A DNA stretch of 12,867 nt from Paracoccaceae bacterium (GTDB lineage Bacteria; Pseudomonadota; Alphaproteobacteria; Rhodobacterales; Rhodobacteraceae), in the NCBI GenBank assembly GCA_015487255.1, contig WFQA01000114.1, positions 1-12,867 of the forward strand, given 5' to 3'. Under the pieces are notes generated by a model. That model had not been told where the DNA came from and did not search any database. It was given only the letters and a program-made list of their open reading frames with translations. The position numbers and the translations under genes were made by a program. Of this stretch, positions 1-7,456 are shown in pieces (the stretch's first letter is position 1; every line of letters starts with the position of its first letter).

Positions 1-1
1 G

Positions 2-658
2 CTGGCCGGGCTGTCGCTTGGCCTGCCATCCGGCTTTTGGATGGCCTGGGGGATCAGCCTGACCATTGCGCTGGTCTCTACCGCGCTGGCACTGGGCCTT
101 GCGCTGGCCCTGGCGCATTTTATTGATGCCAGTATGAATTCCGACAGAAAACCCCCGCAGGGCAGCAAGATCGAATTATTTGTGTTGCTGTTGCTGGCCA
201 CCTCGCCGTTTGTCATCGGCACCGGGTTGTTTATTCTGATCACCCCATTTGCCAGCCCGTTTAAACTGGCGCTGCCGATCACCGCTTTGGTCAATGCCGC
301 ACTTGCCCTGCCGATCATGCTGCGCATCATCCGCCCGCCCCTTGCCCGGGTGCGCCGTGATTACGGGCGGCTGGGTGACGGGCTTGGGCTTTCCGGCTGG
401 CATCGTTTCAGGCTGGTCACCCTGCCGCAAATCCGCCCCGAGCTTGGCTTTGCCACCGGGCTGGCGGCGGCGCTCTCAATGGGAGACCTCGGGGTGATCA
501 CTCTGTTTGCCCCGCCCGATATACAAACACTGCCGCTGTTGATGTATCGCCAGATGGGCAGCTACCAGATGGATGCCGCAGCCGCTTCAGCGCTGTTGCT
601 GGTCATCAGCAGCTTTGCGCTGTTTTACCTGTTTGACAAAGGAGGGCGGGATGCTTGA
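2..658 (+). CDS. thiP: Thiamine ABC transporter permease ThiP, C-terminal part (5' end outside window)
   Basis: The frame is open from base 2 with no start needed, so this is the last 218 residues of a longer gene cut by the window edge. The protein would be the inner-membrane permease that imports thiamine or its phosphates with a ThiB binding protein and the ThiQ ATPase. What is seen is several hydrophobic segments and, towards the C-terminus, an EAA-like cytoplasmic loop (GDGLGLSGWHRFRLVTLP) followed by LSMGDLGVITLF and a TLPLLMYRQMGSY stretch. These closely resemble the end of E. coli ThiP. Full-length family members are about 500 residues, so roughly half is present. The stop codon lies inside the start of thiQ (8-base overlap), which implies translational coupling. 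The Shine-Dalgarno sequence for thiQ (GGAGG, 641-645) is within this gene. Confidence 0.9.
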   Translation: MAGLSLGLPSGFWMAWGISLTIALVSTALALGLALALAHFIDASMNSDRKPPQGSKIELFVLLLLATSPFVIGTGLFILITPFASPFKLALPITALVNAALALPIMLRIIRPPLARVRRDYGRLGDGLGLSGWHRFRLVTLPQIRPELGFATGLAAALSMGDLGVITLFAPPDIQTLPLLMYRQMGSYQMDAAAASALLLVISSFALFYLFDKGGRDA

Positions 659-1352
659 ACTAAAAAACCTGCATATCACCCAGAATGATTTCAGCCTCGC
701 GGCCAATTTCAGCATCACCCCTGATCAGACCACGGCCATCATCGGCCCCTCGGGGGGCGGCAAATCCACCCTGCTGCTGGCGCTGGCCGGGTTTATCCCG
801 TTTACCGGGCGGTTGCGCTGGCGAGGGGCGGGTATTTCATCGCTGCCCCCCGCCGAGCGCCCGGTTTCGATGTTGTTTCAGGAACATAACCTGTTCCCAC
901 ACCTGACGATCCGCCAGAATACCGGCCTTGGCCTAAGCCCCGGCCTGAAGCTTTCAGCCACACAAAATACCCAGGTCGAGGCCGCACTTGAGCGGGTTGG
1001 ACTGGCAGGGCGCGGGCCAGACCTGCCCGGAGCGCTTTCCGGTGGCCAACGCCAGCGCGCGGCCTTGGCCCGCGCGCTGTTGCGGCAAAAACCGCTTTGG
1101 CTGCTTGATGAACCCTTTGCCGCGCTTGGCCCGGCCTTGCGGCAAGATATGCTGGCGCTGGTTGAGGAAATCCGCGCCGAGCAAAACGCCACCCTGCTTT
1201 TGGTCACCCACAACCCCGAAGATGCAAAACGCATCGCGCTCGATTGTGTGTTTGTGGATGAAAACCAAGCCCGGCCGCCGGTTAACAGCCGCGAGCTGTT
1301 TGCCAACCCGACGCCCGCGCTCAAGGCTTATCTGGGCGACCTGCACTTATAA
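651..1352 (+). CDS. thiQ: Thiamine ABC transporter ATP-binding protein ThiQ
   Basis: This 233-residue protein is the ATPase that powers thiamine uptake with ThiP. The ATG at 651 is preferred because GGAGG sits 5 bases upstream and the protein then begins MLELKNLHI, a usual ABC-ATPase N-terminus; the open frame reaches back to 573 but only within thiP. Visible motifs are Walker A GPSGGGKST (32-40), a Q-loop FQEHNLFPH (76-84), the signature LSGGQRQR (129-136), Walker B LLDEP (151-155) and the H-loop His187 (VTH). Length is normal for ThiQ, which lacks the long C-terminal domain of sugar importers. The D-loop reads FAALGPALR, with Gly160 where most ABC ATPases have Asp; I believe this recurs in alphaproteobacterial ThiQ, so it need not mean loss of function. 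The assignment to thiamine rests on the thiP neighbour and the short length. Confidence 0.92.
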   Translation: MLELKNLHITQNDFSLAANFSITPDQTTAIIGPSGGGKSTLLLALAGFIPFTGRLRWRGAGISSLPPAERPVSMLFQEHNLFPHLTIRQNTGLGLSPGLKLSATQNTQVEAALERVGLAGRGPDLPGALSGGQRQRAALARALLRQKPLWLLDEPFAALGPALRQDMLALVEEIRAEQNATLLLVTHNPEDAKRIALDCVFVDENQARPPVNSRELFANPTPALKAYLGDLHL

Positions 1353-1382
1353 GCGGGCAATGTGCCAGACGGCCAGCGGGCG

Positions 1383-1408
1383 CAATTTTCCAGCAAGCTG
1401 CAAAATTG
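1383..1408 (+). terminator. Strong hairpin 30 bases after thiQ (possible thi operon 3' end)
   Basis: The arm CAATTTTCCAGC (1383-1394) is followed by AA and then GCTGCAAAATTG (1397-1408). The arms pair over 12 positions with a single C-C mismatch. The left arm contains TTTT and the right arm AAAA, but no T run follows on the plus strand, so it is not a textbook rho-independent terminator. It could stop transcription, protect the 3' end of the thi mRNA from exonucleases, or be part of the palindromic block just downstream. Confidence 0.45.
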
Positions 1409-1410
1409 GG

Positions 1411-1568
1411 CTGCGGCGCCATGGCCTCACTTCGTTCGGCATCAGCACTATACCTCCAACCAGCACAACCCCTCAACCGGGCTTGCCCGGTTGGCGCGCC
1501 GGCGAGGGGGCTGCGCCCGCTTTAGCGGGTGTATGTCCCCGAGGCGGCGCGCTGCGGTGGCGCCGCAG
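1411..1568. repeat. GC-rich palindromic intergenic block between thiQ and petC
   Basis: No credible gene lies here. The block holds successive short palindromes: CAACCGGGC-TT-GCCCGGTTG (1474-1493), GGCGCGCC (1493-1500), CCCGC-TTTA-GCGGG (1516-1529) and CTGCGG-TGGCG-CCGCAG (1552-1568). It also has GGCCTCACTTCGTTCGG (1423-1439), which resembles GGCCTCGCTGGCGCTCGG at 10985-11002. The mosaic looks like the palindromic intergenic elements common in Rhodobacterales genomes. I cannot show its copy number from one window. Confidence 0.5.
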
Positions 1569-1570
1569 TA

Positions 1571-1600
1571 AAAAAGGGCGCACTTTGCAGCACGCCCTTT
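1571..1600 (-). terminator. Rho-independent terminator of petABC
   Basis: On the plus strand AAAGGGCG (1573-1580) pairs with CGCCCTTT (1593-1600) around a 12-base loop, and the hairpin is preceded by an A run (1570-1575). Read on the minus strand this is a GC-rich 8-bp stem followed directly by TTTTTT, beginning 23 bases after the petC stop codon. The plus strand also has CCCTTTCTGT after the stem, so weak termination from the thi side is possible. Confidence 0.75.
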
Positions 1601-1622
1601 CTGTCAATTTTGGCACAATCTA

Positions 1623-2408
1623 TCAGGCTTTACGCTTGGCTTTGGCCCAAAGCTTCTTGTTGGTCAAATAAAGCATAACCGCCAGAAAACTCAAAAACAG
1701 CACCGCGACAAGCCCGGCTTTTTTGCGCTGCATCAGTTTTGGCTCGGCGGTCCACATCAAAAACGCGGATACATCCTTGGCCATAGCCGCTTCCGAATTA
1801 TCGGCGGCCGGATCAAATTCGACCATTCCGTCAAACAGCGGGGGCGGCATGGCGATCCAACCGCCGGGAAAAGCGGTGTTGCGATAAAGAATCGCGCCAT
1901 ATTCTTCTTTCTCTTCTCCGGTATAGCCGGTGAGAATGGCATTGATATATTCAGCGCCCCCCATCCCCTTGATCAGTTGGTTGATCCCTGTGCCGTAAGG
2001 GCCGCTAAAGCCATAGCGGGCCTTGGCCATCAATGAAAGATCAGGCACGCCATCAAGGCTGCCGGCGGGGAACATATCCGTTGGAATGCCGGGGCGATAT
2101 TCATCCTTCTCCGGGTCATAAATATCGAATTGCGCCGCATAGGCCTTAACCTGCTCCGGCGTCATTTCCGGGCCGCCCGGGTCACCAAGGTTGCGAAACG
2201 CAACGAAATTGACACCGTGGCAGACGGCACAGCCCTGGGTAAATACCTGAAGCCCGCGCTGCAACTGGTTGCGATCAAAAGTGCCAAACGGGCCTTCAAA
2301 GCTGAAAGCAACATCCGGGATCACGGGATAAAAGCTGTTTTTCTCAGCGACAGCCACCGACCCTGTGCCAAGCACGATTAGGGCGGAAAAGATGAGTTTC
2401 TTGAACAT
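1623..2408 (-). CDS. petC: Cytochrome c1 of the bc1 complex (PetC)
   Basis: This is the membrane-anchored c-type cytochrome of complex III, which takes electrons from the Rieske protein and gives them to soluble cytochrome c. With the start at 2408 it has 261 residues: a signal peptide (MFKKLIFSALIVLGTGSVAVA, cleavage near Ala21), haem motif CAVCH (60-64), axial ligand Met187 in IAMPPPL, and one C-terminal membrane anchor (about 231-250) with a lysine-rich tail. I chose ATG 2408 because AAGGA lies 8 bases upstream; ATGs at 2414 and 2426 are in frame but have poorly spaced ribosome sites. The open frame extends further back into petB only by chance. The only cysteines are those of CAVCH, so the disulfide known from Rhodobacter cytochrome c1 is absent. 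It follows petB by 34 bases and is followed by a terminator. Confidence 0.95.
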   Translation of the reverse strand: MFKKLIFSALIVLGTGSVAVAEKNSFYPVIPDVAFSFEGPFGTFDRNQLQRGLQVFTQGCAVCHGVNFVAFRNLGDPGGPEMTPEQVKAYAAQFDIYDPEKDEYRPGIPTDMFPAGSLDGVPDLSLMAKARYGFSGPYGTGINQLIKGMGGAEYINAILTGYTGEEKEEYGAILYRNTAFPGGWIAMPPPLFDGMVEFDPAADNSEAAMAKDVSAFLMWTAEPKLMQRKKAGLVAVLFLSFLAVMLYLTNKKLWAKAKRKA

Positions 2409-2442
2409 TTTCATTGTCCTTTTCATAGTCCTGTCGTTTCGC

Positions 2443-3759
2443 TTATTCAGCCGGTTTCGGAGGATATTTACTGTCAAAATCTTCCTCGATCGTTTCTGGC
2501 GGCGCTTTCGGGCGCTCAAACACGCCCAATAGCGGCAAGATAACCAGGAAATAGGCAAACCAGTAAGCGGTGCCTGCCAGGGCAAGGCTTGCATATGGCT
2601 CGCCAGCGGGGCGTGCGCCCAGCCACATCAGGAACATGAAATCAAACGCCAATATCCAGAAGAAGAACCGGAAAGCCGGGCGATAACGGCCCGAACGCAC
2701 CCTGGAAGTATCCAGCCATGGCACCAGCGCCATCACAAAGATCGAGCCAAACATCGCCAAAACCCCGAAGAATTTCGCGTCAATAATCCCCCCGGTAAAC
2801 AGGCTGGCGATCTGTACCACCAACACATCATCGGTGAAGGCACGAAGGATCGCATAAAACGGCAGGTAATACCATTCCGGTACGATATATTTGGGCGTGA
2901 CCAGCGGGTCAGCCATTTTGTAATTATCCGGATGGCCGAGATAATTGGGCATAAAGCCAACAATCGCGGCAAACACGATCAGCACCACAACCAGCGCATA
3001 AAGATCCTTGATCACAAAATAGGGCCAGAAAGGCAAAGTGTCTTTCTCGACTTCCTTTTTCGAAGTCCGGCGCACCTCAACGCCGGCAGGGTTGGAATTG
3101 CCAGTGGTGTGAAAAGCCCAGATATGCAGCGCCACCAGCCCGACAATCACAAAGGGCAGCAGGTAATGCAGGGCAAAGAAACGGTTAAGCGTGGGGTTAT
3201 CCACCGCCGGGCCGCCCAGCAGCCAGGTCTGGATGCTTTCACCAACACCGGGGATGGCACCAAAAAGGCCGGTAATCACGGTCGCACCCCAAAAGGACAT
3301 CTGCCCCCATGGCAGCACATAACCAAGAAAACCGGTGGCCATCATCGCAAGGTAAATCAGCATGCCGATGATCCAGGTCACCTCACGCGGAGATTTATAC
3401 GAGCCATAATAAAGGCCCCGGAAAATATGCAGATAAACCGCGATGAAAAACAGCGAAGCGCCGTTCATATGCACATAGCGCAGCAGCCAGCCGCCATTCA
3501 CGTTGCGCATGATATGCTCAACCGAGGCAAAGGCCATATCCACATTTGGCGTGTAGTGCATGGCCAGAATAACACCGGTCACGATCTGCACCACCAGGGT
3601 GAAGACCAGCACAATGCCCCATATCCACATCCAGTTCAGGTTTTTCGGTGTGGGGATCATGATCGTATCATAGATCAGCCCGACAATCGGAAGCCGCTTG
3701 TGCAGCCATTTTTCCGGCTTGGTCTTTGGCTCGTATTTATCGTGTGGGATACCACTCAT
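2443..3759 (-). CDS. petB: Cytochrome b of the bc1 complex (PetB)
   Basis: This is the 438-residue integral membrane core of ubiquinol:cytochrome c oxidoreductase, carrying haems bL and bH and both quinone sites. Eight hydrophobic segments are visible. The four haem ligands fall at His97, His111, His198 and His212, the same numbers as in Rhodobacter, and the quinol-oxidation motif PEWY is at 294-297 within [15 protein letters not shown]. Gly-rich [19 protein letters not shown] (146-164) is the conserved cd-helix region. The protein is full length, not split into b6 and subunit IV as in photosynthetic b6f. The start ATG lies 11 bases after the petA stop, and its AAGGGG ribosome site overlaps that stop codon, so the genes are probably translationally coupled. 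Confidence 0.97.
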   Translation of the reverse strand: MSGIPHDKYEPKTKPEKWLHKRLPIVGLIYDTIMIPTPKNLNWMWIWGIVLVFTLVVQIVTGVILAMHYTPNVDMAFASVEHIMRNVNGGWLLRYVHMNGASLFFIAVYLHIFRGLYYGSYKSPREVTWIIGMLIYLAMMATGFLGYVLPWGQMSFWGATVITGLFGAIPGVGESIQTWLLGGPAVDNPTLNRFFALHYLLPFVIVGLVALHIWAFHTTGNSNPAGVEVRRTSKKEVEKDTLPFWPYFVIKDLYALVVVLIVFAAIVGFMPNYLGHPDNYKMADPLVTPKYIVPEWYYLPFYAILRAFTDDVLVVQIASLFTGGIIDAKFFGVLAMFGSIFVMALVPWLDTSRVRSGRYRPAFRFFFWILAFDFMFLMWLGARPAGEPYASLALAGTAYWFAYFLVILPLLGVFERPKAPPETIEEDFDSKYPPKPAE

Positions 3760-3770
3760 CGTTCAGCCCC

Positions 3771-4328
3771 TTACCCTAGTTTTACAACAGTGTCAGACAG
3801 GAACTCGGCTGTCGGCACCAAAAGATTAAGCGGGGCAGGCCCCTTGCGAATACGGCCAGCCGTATCATAATGCGAACCATGGCACGGGCAGAACCAGCCG
3901 CCAAATTCGCCGGCACCATCCCCAAGCGGGATACAGCCCAAATGGGTGCAAACCCCGATCATCACCAGCCATTCACCGGCTTCGTCAAGGGCGCGGTTGG
4001 CGTCCGATGCATCAGCGGCGAAATTATTGTTGTTTTGCGAGGTCGGGTCCGGCAGCTCGTCCATAGTGGTTTCACGCGCGGCGGCAATTTCCTCAGCGGT
4101 GCGGCGGCGCACGAATACCGGCTTGCCGCGCCATTTCACCGTAAGCTGGGTGCCCAGCTCAACCCCGGAAATATCAACCTCGATCGAGGAAAGCGCCAGC
4201 ACATCGGCGCTTGGGTTCATCTGATCAACCAGCGGCCATACGGCGGCGCCAACGGCCACCGCCCCGGTCGAGGCGGTCGCGACATAAAGAAAATCGCGGC
4301 GCGAACCTTTATCTTCTGCGTGAGACAA
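3771..4328 (-). CDS. petA: Rieske iron-sulfur subunit of the bc1 complex (PetA), TTG start
   Basis: This 185-residue 2Fe-2S protein carries electrons from quinol to cytochrome c1. Cluster motifs are CTHLGC (127-132) and CPCHGSH (147-153); Cys127, His129, Cys147 and His150 would bind the cluster and Cys132-Cys149 form the usual disulfide. GPAP (163-166) is the Pro loop. The N-terminus has a twin-arginine signal (SRRDFLYVA, 9-17) leading into a retained hydrophobic anchor (about 17-34), as Tat-dependent Rieske proteins have. The start codon is TTG at 4328: the resulting [13 protein letters not shown] matches the N-terminus I know from Roseobacter homologues, and AAGGGGAG lies 7 bases upstream. 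No in-frame ATG precedes it. An out-of-frame ATG at 4335 opens only an 8-codon frame (to 4309) and abuts the ribosome site. First gene of petABC. Confidence 0.95.
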   Translation of the reverse strand: MSHAEDKGSRRDFLYVATASTGAVAVGAAVWPLVDQMNPSADVLALSSIEVDISGVELGTQLTVKWRGKPVFVRRRTAEEIAAARETTMDELPDPTSQNNNNFAADASDANRALDEAGEWLVMIGVCTHLGCIPLGDGAGEFGGWFCPCHGSHYDTAGRIRKGPAPLNLLVPTAEFLSDTVVKLG

Positions 4329-4463
4329 TGGACATCTCCCCTTGCTGCGCCCTATTCCGGGCTGGATATATAAATCTGCCCGCGATTTGCAGGCATTGCC
4401 AGAACCGAATACACCCGAGATGGCGCGCGGTCCAGCGGACTTTGCGCCGCATGCCTAAAGAAA
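4329..4463. promoter_or_regulatory. Divergent promoter region petA / trmL
   Basis: This 135-base gap separates the divergent petA and trmL starts, so both promoters should lie here. The one AT-rich island, GGATATATAAATC (4364-4376), could supply a -10 in either direction: on plus, TTGCTG (4342-4347) lies 17 bases before GATATA (4365-4370); on minus, CTGCAA (complement of 4387-4392) lies 16 bases before TATATC. All of these boxes are weak, and the assignment is a guess based on position and composition. Confidence 0.3.
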
Positions 4464-4922
4464 GTGGAAATATTGCCCCAAAACCTCCGAATTGCGGCCT
4501 TTCAGCCCGATATTGCCCCAAATCTGGGCACAATGATTCGCCTCGCCGCCTGTTTTGATGTGGCGATTGACGTGATCGAGCCGTGCGGATTCCCGTTTTC
4601 GGTCAAAGCCCTGCGGCGCGCGGCGATGGATTATGCCGATTTGGCGGATATTACCCGCCACAATTCGTGGGAAGCATTTCAAGCCCGGCGCCAGGGCCGC
4701 CTGATTCTCCTGACCACCAAAGCCGCCACCCCGTTATGGGATTTCAGCTTTGCCGCGGGTGACACCATCCTGCTGGGCCGCGAAAGCGCCGGGGTGCCCG
4801 ATATGGTGGCTTCAGCCGCCGATGCCCGTTTGCTGATCCCGATGCCCGGCGGCGGCCGTTCGCTCAATGTGGCGGTGTCGGCCGGAATCGCGCTTGGCGA
4901 GGCCACGCGGCAATTGCGCTAA
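4464..4922 (+). CDS. trmL: tRNA (cytidine/uridine-34 2'-O)-methyltransferase, TrmL/YibK type
   Basis: This 152-residue protein belongs to the SPOUT methyltransferases and would 2'-O-methylate the wobble nucleotide of certain leucine tRNAs using S-adenosylmethionine in the cytoplasm. Seen: FQPDIAPNLGTMIR (13-26), holding the family N-x-G-T...R motif, then IEPCGFPFSVKALRRA and the trefoil-knot region LLGRESAGVPD and MPGGGRSLNVAVSAGIALGEA near the C-terminus. Length is that of the minimal YibK/TrmL domain. The start is GTG at 4464, with a modest AAAGAAA upstream; TTG at 4473 is possible and would remove only three residues. It stands alone and divergent from petA, with no functional link to its neighbours evident. 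Confidence 0.88.
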   Translation: MEILPQNLRIAAFQPDIAPNLGTMIRLAACFDVAIDVIEPCGFPFSVKALRRAAMDYADLADITRHNSWEAFQARRQGRLILLTTKAATPLWDFSFAAGDTILLGRESAGVPDMVASAADARLLIPMPGGGRSLNVAVSAGIALGEATRQLR

Positions 4923-4992
4923 AGCGAGGCTTCAGCCCGCTATCGCCCGGCAGGCCGGCGCCACACGTTTTTGTAACATCGCCGCACCCCCC

Positions 4993-5021
4993 TTGCGAAA
5001 CCCGATCGACAGGCCCATCAT
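4993..5021 (+). promoter_or_regulatory. Candidate promoter of the aldehyde dehydrogenase gene
   Basis: TTGCGA (4993-4998) and CATCAT (5016-5021) are separated by 17 bases and each match the sigma-70 consensus at four of six positions, 29 bases before the gabD start. A ribosome site GGAG (5039-5042) follows. The rest of the 127-base gap after trmL holds no clear terminator. Confidence 0.35.
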
Positions 5022-5049
5022 CAAGTAAACAATGCTGTGGAGAGACCCG

Positions 5050-6525
5050 ATGCTCGATAAAACCGACCTTGCCAATATGCTGAAAGACCCGTCTCTGCTC
5101 ATCACCCAGGCCTTTGTGGCGGGGGAATGGGTGGATGCTGATAATGGTGCCACATTTGATGTCACCAACCCCGCGCGTGGGGATGTGATCGCCAGGGTTG
5201 CCGATTGCGGGGTGGCCGAAACCACCCGCGCCATCGATGCCGCCTACAGCGCCCAAAAGGCCTGGGCCGCGCGCACCGGCAAAGAGCGCGCCGCGATTTT
5301 GCGCAAGTGGTTTGATCTGATGGTGGAAAATGCCGATGATCTCGGGGCCATTCTGACCGCCGAAATGGGCAAGCCGCTGGCCGAGGCCAAGGGTGAAATC
5401 CTCTACGGGGCCAGCTTTATCGAGTGGTTTGGTGAGGAGGCCAAACGGGTGAATGGCGAGACCATCCCCGGCCACCAGCCCTCAAAGCGCATTGTGGTGA
5501 TCAAGCAACCGGTGGGGGTTGTGGCCTCGATCACCCCGTGGAATTTCCCCAACGCGATGATCGCCCGCAAGGTTGGCCCGGCGTTGGCGGTGGGCTGCAC
5601 ATTTGTTGCCAAACCCGCCTCCGAAACCCCGCTTTCGGCCCTTGCCATGGCCCTGCTGGCCGAGCGCGCCGGGGTGCCCAGGGGGGTGTTTTCGGTGGTG
5701 CCTGCGAGCCGGGCTGCCGATATCGGCCAAGAGTTCACCGCAAACCCCAAAGTGCGCAAACTGACCTTCACCGGCTCAACGCAAGTGGGGCGCATTTTGC
5801 TGGCCCAAGGTGCAAAGCAGGTGATGAAAATGAGCATGGAGCTGGGTGGCAACGCGCCGTTCATCGTGTTTGACGACGCGGATATCGATGCGGCGGTGGA
5901 GGGGGCGATGATCGCCAAATTCCGCAATAACGGCCAAACCTGCGTCTGTGCCAACCGGATTTATGTGCAGGATGCTGTCTATGATGAATTCGCCGAAAAG
6001 CTGGCCACAGCCGTGGGCAAAATGAAGGTGGGAGACGGTTTCGAGGAAGGGGTTGTTGCCGGGCCATTGATCACCGAGGCGGCGGTGCAAAAGGTCGAGA
6101 CCCATATTGCCGATGCGGTTGCCAAAGGGGCGACCATAACCACCGGCGGCCAGCGCCACGCGCTGGGCGGCACGTTTTTCGAGCCAACCACCCTCACCGG
6201 GGTGACCCGCGAGATGATGGTCACCAATGACGAAACCTTCGGCCCGGTCGCACCACTATTTCGCTTCAGCGACGAAGCAGACGTGGTCGAGCAGGCCAAT
6301 GACACCATTTTTGGCCTGGCCAGCTATTTTTACGCCAATGATCTGAGCCGCGTCTGGCGGGTGGCCGAGGCGCTGGAATATGGCATGGTCGGGGTCAATA
6401 CCGGGTTGATATCAACCGAGGTGGCCCCTTTTGGCGGTGTCAAGCAATCCGGCCTTGGGCGCGAAGGCTCGCACCATGGTATCGAGGATTATCTGGAGAT
6501 GAAATACATCTGCATGGAGGTTTAA
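5050..6525 (+). CDS. gabD: Succinate-semialdehyde dehydrogenase, NAD(P)+-dependent (GabD-like)
   Basis: This 491-residue aldehyde dehydrogenase would oxidise succinate semialdehyde to succinate, the last step of GABA degradation. Seen: PWNFP (163-167) with Asn165, the cofactor motif TFTGST (239-244), the general base Glu264 in MELGGNAP, the nucleophile Cys298 in GQTCVCANR, and the late NDETFGPV and PFGGVKQSGLGREG motifs. The paired cysteines Cys298/Cys300 and GQTCVCANR match E. coli GabD. The ATG at 5050 has GGAG 7 bases upstream; the ATG at 5032 lacks a ribosome site and would precede it. Family substrate specificity is broad, so glutarate semialdehyde or a related aldehyde cannot be excluded. 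No gabT is next to it. It points towards sdhB, and its product succinate is the substrate of the neighbouring complex. Confidence 0.85.
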   Translation: MLDKTDLANMLKDPSLLITQAFVAGEWVDADNGATFDVTNPARGDVIARVADCGVAETTRAIDAAYSAQKAWAARTGKERAAILRKWFDLMVENADDLGAILTAEMGKPLAEAKGEILYGASFIEWFGEEAKRVNGETIPGHQPSKRIVVIKQPVGVVASITPWNFPNAMIARKVGPALAVGCTFVAKPASETPLSALAMALLAERAGVPRGVFSVVPASRAADIGQEFTANPKVRKLTFTGSTQVGRILLAQGAKQVMKMSMELGGNAPFIVFDDADIDAAVEGAMIAKFRNNGQTCVCANRIYVQDAVYDEFAEKLATAVGKMKVGDGFEEGVVAGPLITEAAVQKVETHIADAVAKGATITTGGQRHALGGTFFEPTTLTGVTREMMVTNDETFGPVAPLFRFSDEADVVEQANDTIFGLASYFYANDLSRVWRVAEALEYGMVGVNTGLISTEVAPFGGVKQSGLGREGSHHGIEDYLEMKYICMEV

Positions 6526-6526
6526 C

Positions 6527-6641
6527 CGCCCCTTCAGGGCGCAGGCCTGTGTGCCTTTAAAACGCAAAACGCCTTAACGGGGCGAGGATAATTGAGCAAA
6601 TACGGCCCCGGGCATCATACCGGGAAACCGGCATCATGCCC
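6527..6641. terminator. Hairpins in the convergent gabD / sdhB gap
   Basis: Three inverted repeats lie between the two stop codons. CGCCC-CTTCA-GGGCG (6527-6541) directly follows gabD. CGCC (6570-6573) with GGCG (6581-6584) gives, on the minus strand, a short stem followed by TTTTGCGTTTT, a weak terminator for sdhB. The longest is GGGCATCAT (6610-6618) pairing with ATCATGCCC (6633-6641) at eight of nine positions, enclosing CCGG-GAAA-CCGG (6620-6631), a stem capped by a GAAA tetraloop. None has a good T tract, so factor-dependent ending or 3'-end protection is as likely as intrinsic termination. Confidence 0.4.
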
Positions 6642-6677
6642 ATGGCTGAACCTGTTAATTTCAGGCCTGCCTGGCGG

Positions 6678-7454
6678 CTAGACCTTGCGGGCAACCATCA
6701 TCAGCTTTAGCTCGGCAATCGCCTTGGCCGGGTTCAGCCCCTTGGGGCAGGTGCGGGTGCAGTTCAGGATCGTATGGCAGCGGTAAAGCTTGAACGGGTC
6801 TTCAAGCTCGTCAAGCCGCTCGCCGGTGGCTTCGTCGCGGCTGTCGATGATCCAGCGATAGGCGTGCAGCAGCGCCGCCGGGCCGAGGTAGCGGTCACCG
6901 TTCCACCAATAGCTCGGGCAGGAGGTGGAGCAACTGGCGCACATCACGCATTCATAAAGCCCGTCAAGCTTTTTTCGGTCCTCGATGCTTTGCCGCCACT
7001 CCTTGGCCGGGCGGTTGGTTTTGGTTTCCAGCCACGGCATGATGGAGGCATGCTGGGCGTAAAAATGGGTAAGGTCCGGGATCAGGTCTTTCACCACCGG
7101 CATATGCGGCAGGGGGTAAATCTTCACATCCCCCTTCATTTCATCCAGGCCATAAAGGCAGGCGAGGGTGTTGATCCCGTCGATATTCATCGCGCAAGAG
7201 CCACAAATGCCCTCACGGCACGAGCGGCGAAAGCTCAGGGTCGGGTCGATCTCGGTTTTGATCTTGATCAGCGCGTCAAGCACCATTGGGCCGCAATCGG
7301 CCAGATCGATGTAATAGGTATCAACCCGCGGGTTCTCCCCCGAATCCGGATCAAAGCGATAAATCTTTACCGCGCGCACATCCTTGCCTTCGGGCCGGGG
7401 CCAGATTTTGCCCGCCTTCATGCGTGAATTTTTCGGGAGCGTGAATTCAACCAT
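6678..7454 (-). CDS. sdhB: Succinate dehydrogenase iron-sulfur subunit (SdhB)
   Basis: This 258-residue subunit of complex II relays electrons from the SdhA flavin to quinone through three clusters. The 2Fe-2S cysteines are Cys79, Cys84, Cys87 and Cys99 ([10 protein letters not shown] ... LAC). By analogy with E. coli the 4Fe-4S cluster uses Cys169, Cys172, Cys175 and Cys236, and the 3Fe-4S cluster uses Cys179, Cys226 and Cys232 ([13 protein letters not shown] and [14 protein letters not shown]). Trp183 and Trp184 after the second motif fit the quinone-site side. The protein is full length, with an N-terminus slightly longer than in E. coli. Its ATG comes 2 bases after the stop of a small lipoprotein gene, and its own ribosome site is weak (GGGGT, 11 bases away), so it probably depends on translation of that gene. 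It is the last gene of the sdh operon. Confidence 0.97.
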   Translation of the reverse strand: MVEFTLPKNSRMKAGKIWPRPEGKDVRAVKIYRFDPDSGENPRVDTYYIDLADCGPMVLDALIKIKTEIDPTLSFRRSCREGICGSCAMNIDGINTLACLYGLDEMKGDVKIYPLPHMPVVKDLIPDLTHFYAQHASIMPWLETKTNRPAKEWRQSIEDRKKLDGLYECVMCASCSTSCPSYWWNGDRYLGPAALLHAYRWIIDSRDEATGERLDELEDPFKLYRCHTILNCTRTCPKGLNPAKAIAELKLMMVARKV

Positions 7455-7456
7455 TT

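Noticed and set aside
988..1671. A 227-residue plus-strand frame overlapping thiQ and the palindromic block
   Set aside because: It overlaps thiQ in another frame and crosses the thiQ stop, the palindromes and the pet terminator, so it cannot be a sensible gene.
2932..3870. A 312-residue open frame on plus, opposite petB
   Set aside because: It is antisense to the highly conserved cytochrome b gene, rich in His/Gln/Arg, and runs past both petB and petA ends; it is a codon-bias shadow.
4309..4533. A 74-residue minus-strand frame upstream of petA
   Set aside because: It overlaps the trmL start and the petA ribosome site and has no family likeness. Only its last eight codons (from the ATG at 4335) were worth mentioning with petA.
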